Source: Prevotella sp.
Lineage (GTDB): Bacteria > Bacteroidota > Bacteroidia > Bacteroidales > Bacteroidaceae
Assembly: GCA_022511055.1 (NCBI GenBank)
Contig: JAFLSH010000116.1
Span: forward strand, 1-9,110
DNA length: 9,110 bases
Direction: 5' to 3'
Shown: piece after piece, positions 5,553-9,110 of the stretch
Layout of the letters: the number at the start of each line of letters is the position of its first letter
Position numbering within the stretch: the first letter of the stretch is position 1
Notes under the pieces: generated by a model
What the model was told of the DNA's origin: nothing
The model's database searches: none
Seen by the model: the letters and a program-made list of their open reading frames with translations, nothing else
Program-made: the position numbers and the translations under genes

Positions 5553-6542
5553 TTACAGCCAGCCGTGTTCCTTGTACCAGGCAATGGTGCGCTGCACACC
5601 TTCCTTCAGCAGCACCTGCGGGCGATAGCCCAGCTCGCTGACGGCGGGCTGAATGTCGCAGCGCCAGTTGCGCTGGCGCAGAATGTTATACTTATCGTTG
5701 TTCAGCGCCGAGACCTTGCCGGCCAGCCGGCCAGCGTACTCGCCGCAGAAGGTTACTGCACGCAGCAGCCACACGGGCGCCTTGATGCGAATCCACCACG
5801 GGCGGCCAAGCTCTTCGTGTATATAATCGCTGAATGTTGTCGACTGATACACCTCGCCATCTGACAGGAAGTATTTGCGGCCTGTCTTGCCTTTCTCCAT
5901 GGCCAGGAATACGGCCTGCACAACATCTGTAACGTAGACGAAGGTGATGTCTTGTGGATAGCTTACGGCAAAGTCTATATGCTGTTTGATGCTTTGCGCT
6001 ATCATATAATAGCATTGCTCGCGCGGCCCGTAGACACCCGTGGGGCGCAGGACAACGTATGGGAAGTCTTTCTGCGTGTCAAGCCATTGTTCGGCCACTA
6101 ATTTGCTGCGCCCGTACTCTGTGTTGGGCTGCGGCGTGTCTGTCTCGCATATTTCCTTGTAGGGCTGCTGTTCGCGGATGGCGCCGAACACGCTGAGCGA
6201 GCTGATGTAGACAAAGCGCTTCAAGGGCATTTCCAGCCGCCGCAATGCCGTTACCAGATTCTGCGTTCCTTCGGTGTTGATGCGGTAGAAATCGCGCTTA
6301 TCCACACACTTGGTCACCCCGGCGGCATGCACCACGTAGTCGAAGCGGTGGGGTCTGAGCTGTTCGCAGAGCTGCTCCTCTGACGACAAGTTCAGTTCTA
6401 TGAAGTTGATGCGCTCGTCTTGCAGGTATTCCCTGCTGCTGCTTCCCCGCACGGCTGCCCACGTGTCAAAGCCCTGCCTGATGGCCTCTTCGACAATGAA
6501 CGAGCCGATAAATCCGCTTGCGCCGGTGACTAATATCTTCAT
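5553..6542 (-). CDS. Extended-SDR NAD(P)-dependent epimerase/dehydratase/reductase
   Basis: A 329-residue Rossmann-fold protein of the extended short-chain dehydrogenase family, cytoplasmic or membrane-associated. The cofactor motif GASGFIG is at residues 7-13, HAAG at 72-75, the active-site Ser of YISS at 114-115, and the catalytic YGRSK with Tyr143 and Lys147. RPTGVYGP at 166-173 is a typical extended-SDR substrate-side motif. The start at 6542 (MKILVTG) puts the Rossmann motif at its usual place. It is also the only start compatible with the promoter, since a 21-residue longer reading would begin upstream of the -33 box. It is followed by the PAP2 gene after 51 nt. The substrate is not evident: extended SDRs act on nucleotide sugars, sterols or sphingoid ketones. 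The PAP2 neighbour makes a lipid substrate plausible, but that is inference. Confidence 0.9.
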   Translation of the reverse strand: MKILVTGASGFIGSFIVEEAIRQGFDTWAAVRGSSSREYLQDERINFIELNLSSEEQLCEQLRPHRFDYVVHAAGVTKCVDKRDFYRINTEGTQNLVTALRRLEMPLKRFVYISSLSVFGAIREQQPYKEICETDTPQPNTEYGRSKLVAEQWLDTQKDFPYVVLRPTGVYGPREQCYYMIAQSIKQHIDFAVSYPQDITFVYVTDVVQAVFLAMEKGKTGRKYFLSDGEVYQSTTFSDYIHEELGRPWWIRIKAPVWLLRAVTFCGEYAGRLAGKVSALNNDKYNILRQRNWRCDIQPAVSELGYRPQVLLKEGVQRTIAWYKEHGWL

Positions 6543-6561
6543 CGCTGTCTGTTTTTGGGTG

Positions 6562-6592
6562 CAAAGGTAGCAGAAAAAGTGCGAATGGCAAA
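6562..6592 (-). promoter_or_regulatory. Bacteroidetes-type promoter for the SDR-PAP2 operon
   Basis: On the minus strand TTTG (6592-6589) is followed after 19 nt by TACCTTTG (6569-6562). Transcription should start near 6556, giving a short leader of about 14 nt to the ATG at 6542 and fixing that start over the longer alternative. No other promoter is visible before the PAP2 gene. It is back to back with the RNase R promoter. Confidence 0.85.
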
Positions 6593-6611
6593 GAAATAGT
6601 CTCAAAAAAGT

Positions 6612-6642
6612 TTTGTTTGTTCCTGAAAATGCACTACCTTTG
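6612..6642 (+). promoter_or_regulatory. Bacteroidetes-type promoter for the RNase R gene
   Basis: TTTG at 6612-6615 is followed after 19 nt by TACCTTTG at 6635-6642. A second TTTG at 6616-6619 is too close (15 nt) to be the -33 box. Transcription should begin near 6648, about 24 nt before the ATG at 6672. The TTTG boxes of this and the divergent SDR promoter are 19 bp apart. Confidence 0.85.
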
Positions 6643-6671
6643 TAGGCATAACCGACAAAAACATTTCACTC

Positions 6672-8897
6672 ATGGGAAAGAAAAGCAGAAAACGACTCTC
6701 GAAGCGGCAGGTGGCTGATGCCCTGCAAGGCTTCTTCCAGGCAAGCCCGAATGAAACATTCTCGCTGAAGCAGATTTTCCGGGCGCTGAAGCTCGACACG
6801 CACCCTGCCAGGATGCTGGCCATAGATGTCATTGACGAGATGTGCTGGGATGACTATCTATCGAAGATTTCCGACCACGAGTACCGGCTGAACCTCAAGG
6901 GGCAGGTGCAGGAGGGCACTTTCATACGCAAGGCCAACGGCAAGAACTCGTTCCTGCCCGACGACGGCGGCAAGCCCATCTTCGTCTCGGAGCGGAACTC
7001 CATGTTTGCCCTCAACGGCGACCGTGTGCGCATTGCCATGATGGCCCGCCGGCGAAACCACATCAAGGAGGCCATGGTGACCGACATACTGAGCCACAAG
7101 GTGGACCAGGCCGTGGGCCGGCTGAAGGTGGAGCGCGACTTTGCCTTCCTGATAACCGAGGGCAACATCTTCGTTCACGACATATTCATTCCGAAGAAGA
7201 AGCTGAAGGGCGGCAAGGACGGCGAGAAGGCCGTGGTGAAAATCACGCAGTGGCCCTCGAAGGAGTCGAAGAACATTGTCGGCGAGGTCATTGACGTGCT
7301 GGGCTGCGAGGGCGACAACAATGTCGAGATGCACGCCATTCTGGCGCAGTACGGACTGCCCTACAAATATCCGAAGAACGTGGAGGACGCGGCCAAGAAG
7401 GTGGAGCCCGGCATCACTCCCGAGGAGATAGCCCGGCGCGAGGACTTCCGCGAGGTCTTCACCTGCACCATTGACCCCAGGGATGCCAAGGACTTCGACG
7501 ATGCGCTGAGCATCCGAAGCCTGGGCGGCGGCAAGTTTGAGGTGGGCGTACACATAGCCGACGTGTCTCACTATGTCAAGGAGGGCAGCATTATTGACAA
7601 GGAGGCGCAGAAGCGCGCCACCAGTGTCTATCTGGTCGACCGCACCATCCCCATGCTGCCCGAGCGGCTGTGCAACTTCATCTGCTCGCTCCGCCCCAAC
7701 GAGGAGAAGCTCTGCTACTCAGTCATCTTCACGCTCGACAGCGAGGCCAACATCACGCAGTGGCATCTGGCCCACACGGTCATTCGCTCCGACCGCCGCT
7801 TTGCCTACGAGGAGGTGCAGCAGATACTGGAGGACAACGGGGTCGTTGACGGCACGGGACAGCCCGCCCCGCCCGCTACCAAGCAGCGCCCCTATCAGGG
7901 CGAGCATGCCCAGGAACTCATCACGCTCGATGCGCTGGCCAAGAAGCTGCGCGAGCGCCGCTTCAGGAACGGCGCCGTGAAGTTCGACCGCGAGGAGCTG
8001 CGCTTCGACATAGATGCAGACGGCAAGCCCACGCGCGCATACTACAAGAAGTCGAAGGATGCCAACAAGCTCATCGAGGAGTTCATGCTGCTGGCCAACC
8101 GCACCGTGGCCGAGAGCATCGGCAAGATAGCAAAGACCGGGCGGCAGGCGGCAGGCGGCAGCGCCGGCAAGAAGGCCAAGACCTTCGTCTACCGCATACA
8201 CGACCAGCCCGACCCGCAGAAGCTGGAGTCGCTGCGGCAGGTCGTTTCGCCCTTCGGCTACAAGCTGAAGACCAGCGGCACGAAGAGCGCCATATCGAAG
8301 AGCCTGAACGCCCTGATGGACGAGGCGGCAGGCTCGCCCGAGCAGAAGCTCATTGAGACCGTGGCGCTGCGCGCCATGATGAAGGCCAAGTACTCGACCC
8401 ACAACATTGGGCACTACGGGCTGGCCTTCGACTACTACACCCACTTCACCTCGCCCATCCGCCGCTACCCCGACACCATGGTGCATCGGCTGCTGACCCG
8501 CTACCAAGACGGCGGCCGCTCGGCCAACCAGGAACACTACGAGGAGCTGTGCGAACACTCCAGCGACATGGAGCAGACCGCCGCCAACGCCGAGCGCGAC
8601 AGCATCAAGTACAAGATGGTGGAGTTCATGGCCGACAAGATAGGCGAGGAGTACGACGGACACATCTCGGGCATACAGTCCTACGGCATCTACGTGGAGA
8701 TAGACGACAACCACTGCGAGGGCATGGTGCCCATGCGCGACCTGAAGGGCGACTACTACGAGTTTGACGAGGCACACTATCAGCTCATCGGCCGCCGACA
8801 CCACACGAAGTACCAGCTGGGCGACCCCATTCGCATCAAGGTGGCGCGCGCCAACATTGAGAAACGGCAGCTGGACTTCACGCTGGCCGACAACTGA
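6672..8897 (+). CDS. rnr: Ribonuclease R (RNB-family 3'-5' exoribonuclease)
   Basis: A processive 3'-5' exoribonuclease that degrades structured RNA and takes part in mRNA and rRNA turnover in the cytoplasm. The protein has 741 residues. Domains in order: a winged-helix-like N-terminus (about 10-75), cold-shock/OB domains (about 80-235), the RNB catalytic domain (about 255-610) and an S1 domain (about 657-737). The magnesium-binding cluster IDPRDAKDFDDA holds Asp268, Asp274, Asp276 and Asp277. HIADVSHYV follows at 294-302 and the conserved HFTSPIRRYPD is at 591-601. All catalytic residues are intact. It ends right after the S1 domain, lacking the Lys-rich tail of the E. coli enzyme. A Pro-rich stretch (about 393-411) and an Ala/Gly/Lys-rich linker (about 488-503) look like local insertions. 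Single-gene transcript from its own promoter; no intrinsic terminator is visible downstream. Confidence 0.95.
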   Translation: MGKKSRKRLSKRQVADALQGFFQASPNETFSLKQIFRALKLDTHPARMLAIDVIDEMCWDDYLSKISDHEYRLNLKGQVQEGTFIRKANGKNSFLPDDGGKPIFVSERNSMFALNGDRVRIAMMARRRNHIKEAMVTDILSHKVDQAVGRLKVERDFAFLITEGNIFVHDIFIPKKKLKGGKDGEKAVVKITQWPSKESKNIVGEVIDVLGCEGDNNVEMHAILAQYGLPYKYPKNVEDAAKKVEPGITPEEIARREDFREVFTCTIDPRDAKDFDDALSIRSLGGGKFEVGVHIADVSHYVKEGSIIDKEAQKRATSVYLVDRTIPMLPERLCNFICSLRPNEEKLCYSVIFTLDSEANITQWHLAHTVIRSDRRFAYEEVQQILEDNGVVDGTGQPAPPATKQRPYQGEHAQELITLDALAKKLRERRFRNGAVKFDREELRFDIDADGKPTRAYYKKSKDANKLIEEFMLLANRTVAESIGKIAKTGRQAAGGSAGKKAKTFVYRIHDQPDPQKLESLRQVVSPFGYKLKTSGTKSAISKSLNALMDEAAGSPEQKLIETVALRAMMKAKYSTHNIGHYGLAFDYYTHFTSPIRRYPDTMVHRLLTRYQDGGRSANQEHYEELCEHSSDMEQTAANAERDSIKYKMVEFMADKIGEEYDGHISGIQSYGIYVEIDDNHCEGMVPMRDLKGDYYEFDEAHYQLIGRRHHTKYQLGDPIRIKVARANIEKRQLDFTLADN

Positions 8898-8917
8898 TGG
8901 CAAGCGGTTTCGTGAAA

Positions 8918-8967
8918 ACGCGCGCGCGTATATATTGCGCGCATATATAACGCATATATTATATATA
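8918..8967. repeat. Alternating purine-pyrimidine tract (CG)5 / (TA)n / GCGCGC
   Basis: About 50 bp downstream of RNase R alternate purine and pyrimidine with only three breaks (near 8935, 8949 and 8959). The run begins with five CG dinucleotides (8919-8928), then TATATAT, GCGCGC, ATATATA, CGC and ATATAT blocks. Such sequence is prone to Z-DNA or cruciform formation; for example GCGTATATAT and ATATATAACGC pair with one bulge around TGCGCGC. No coding potential is seen. It may be a flank of a gene beyond the window or a 3' boundary structure for RNase R. Confidence 0.7.
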
Positions 8968-8988
8968 GTAGCTATACAAACTGAATGC

Positions 8989-9015
8989 CCCACACCCTCA
9001 ACACCCCCTACACCC
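8989..9015 (+). repeat. 9-nt tandem repeat, three copies (core ACACCC)
   Basis: Three head-to-tail 9-mers CCCACACCC (8989-8997), TCAACACCC (8998-9006) and CCTACACCC (9007-9015) share the core NCNACACCC. Another copy, CCTACACCC, recurs at 9083-9091, and inverted GGGTGT copies lie at 9061-9066 and 9105-9110. Copy number and spacing resemble protein-binding repeats, but no cognate protein is in the window. Confidence 0.7.
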
Positions 9016-9066
9016 AATGCTCGTAAGTGTCTGATTTTCAATAGGCATTTTTTGAGCTTTGGGTGT
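9010..9066. repeat. 13-bp inverted repeat with 31-nt spacer
   Basis: ACACCCAATGCTC (9010-9022) is complementary to GAGCTTTGGGTGT (9054-9066) at 12 of 13 positions. The spacer contains an AT-rich TAGGCATTTTTT segment. A second, shorter pair, ACACCCCA (9086-9093) with TGGGTGT (9104-9110), follows at once and reaches the window edge, so the repeat cluster continues outside. Confidence 0.65.
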
Positions 9067-9110
9067 TGTGGAAGAAAATTGTCCTACACCCCAATCTGCC
9101 ACCTGGGTGT

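Noticed and set aside
4626..5864. 412-codon open frame on the plus strand opposite the PAP2 and SDR genes
   Set aside because: It spans two real minus-strand genes and their intergenic gap, is rich in His, Gln and Ala as antisense frames of GC-rich genes are, and shows no domain.
5553..6605. 350-residue version of the SDR starting at 6605
   Set aside because: That ATG lies upstream of the -33 box of the consensus promoter, and the extra 21 residues are Cys/Phe/His-rich and precede the normal Rossmann start.
8898..8920. Possible intrinsic terminator straight after RNase R (GCGGTTTCGTGAAAACGC)
   Set aside because: The stem has a mismatch and only a 2-nt loop when closed, and there is no T-run after it.
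7719..9041. 440-codon open frame on the minus strand opposite RNase R
   Set aside because: It is antisense to the conserved RNB and S1 domains, has the Val/Leu/His-rich composition of a GC-driven shadow frame, and runs into the repeat region without any recognisable motif.
8989..9110. CRISPR array
   Set aside because: The repeat core is only 6-9 nt, copies switch orientation, and there are no evenly sized unique spacers.

Overview
The window looks like ordinary chromosome from a Bacteroidales bacterium, most likely Prevotellaceae with a GC-rich coding bias. The main evidence is five promoters of the Bacteroidetes primary-sigma type (a TTTG box, a 19-20 bp spacer, then TAnnTTTG). Four of them carry the identical -7 box TACCTTTG. 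Strong Shine-Dalgarno sequences are absent. The gene set also fits the phylum: a short monofunctional GDP-mannose pyrophosphorylase, GreA next to a HIT protein, RNase R without the long basic tail, and an AUR1-like PAP2 membrane protein. The genus assignment is inference.

Layout from left to right. A complete MsbA-like ABC half-transporter (8-1879, minus) lies downstream of a tRNA-Leu(CAA) gene (1982-2063, minus) and its terminator. The tRNA promoter is back to back with that of a mannose-1-phosphate guanylyltransferase (2203-3294, plus). The guanylyltransferase converges on a HIT-family gene (3404-3802, minus); the gap holds a strong hairpin and a two-copy 21-nt tandem repeat. Upstream of HIT is greA (3924-4391, minus). 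Its leader of about 110 nt contains a terminator-like hairpin. Next is an AUR1/PAP2-type membrane protein (4539-5501, minus) that appears to start at TTG, then an extended-SDR NAD(P)-dependent epimerase/reductase-like gene (5553-6542, minus). The SDR and PAP2 genes probably form an operon. The SDR promoter is back to back with that of RNase R (6672-8897, plus). The last 213 bp hold no convincing gene. They contain a run of alternating purine and pyrimidine, followed by a cluster of ACACCC-core repeats in both orientations that reaches the window edge.

Functionally the window mixes RNA metabolism (GreA, RNase R, tRNA-Leu), envelope and glycan supply (ABC lipid-type exporter, GDP-mannose synthesis) and a probable lipid-modifying pair (SDR plus PAP2). 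I see no defence system, phage, insertion sequence or CRISPR array. The points most worth checking are the greA leader hairpin, the PAP2 start with an in-frame stop just upstream, a possible sphingolipid role for the SDR-PAP2 pair, and the repeat-rich right edge, which may be the flank of something outside the window.
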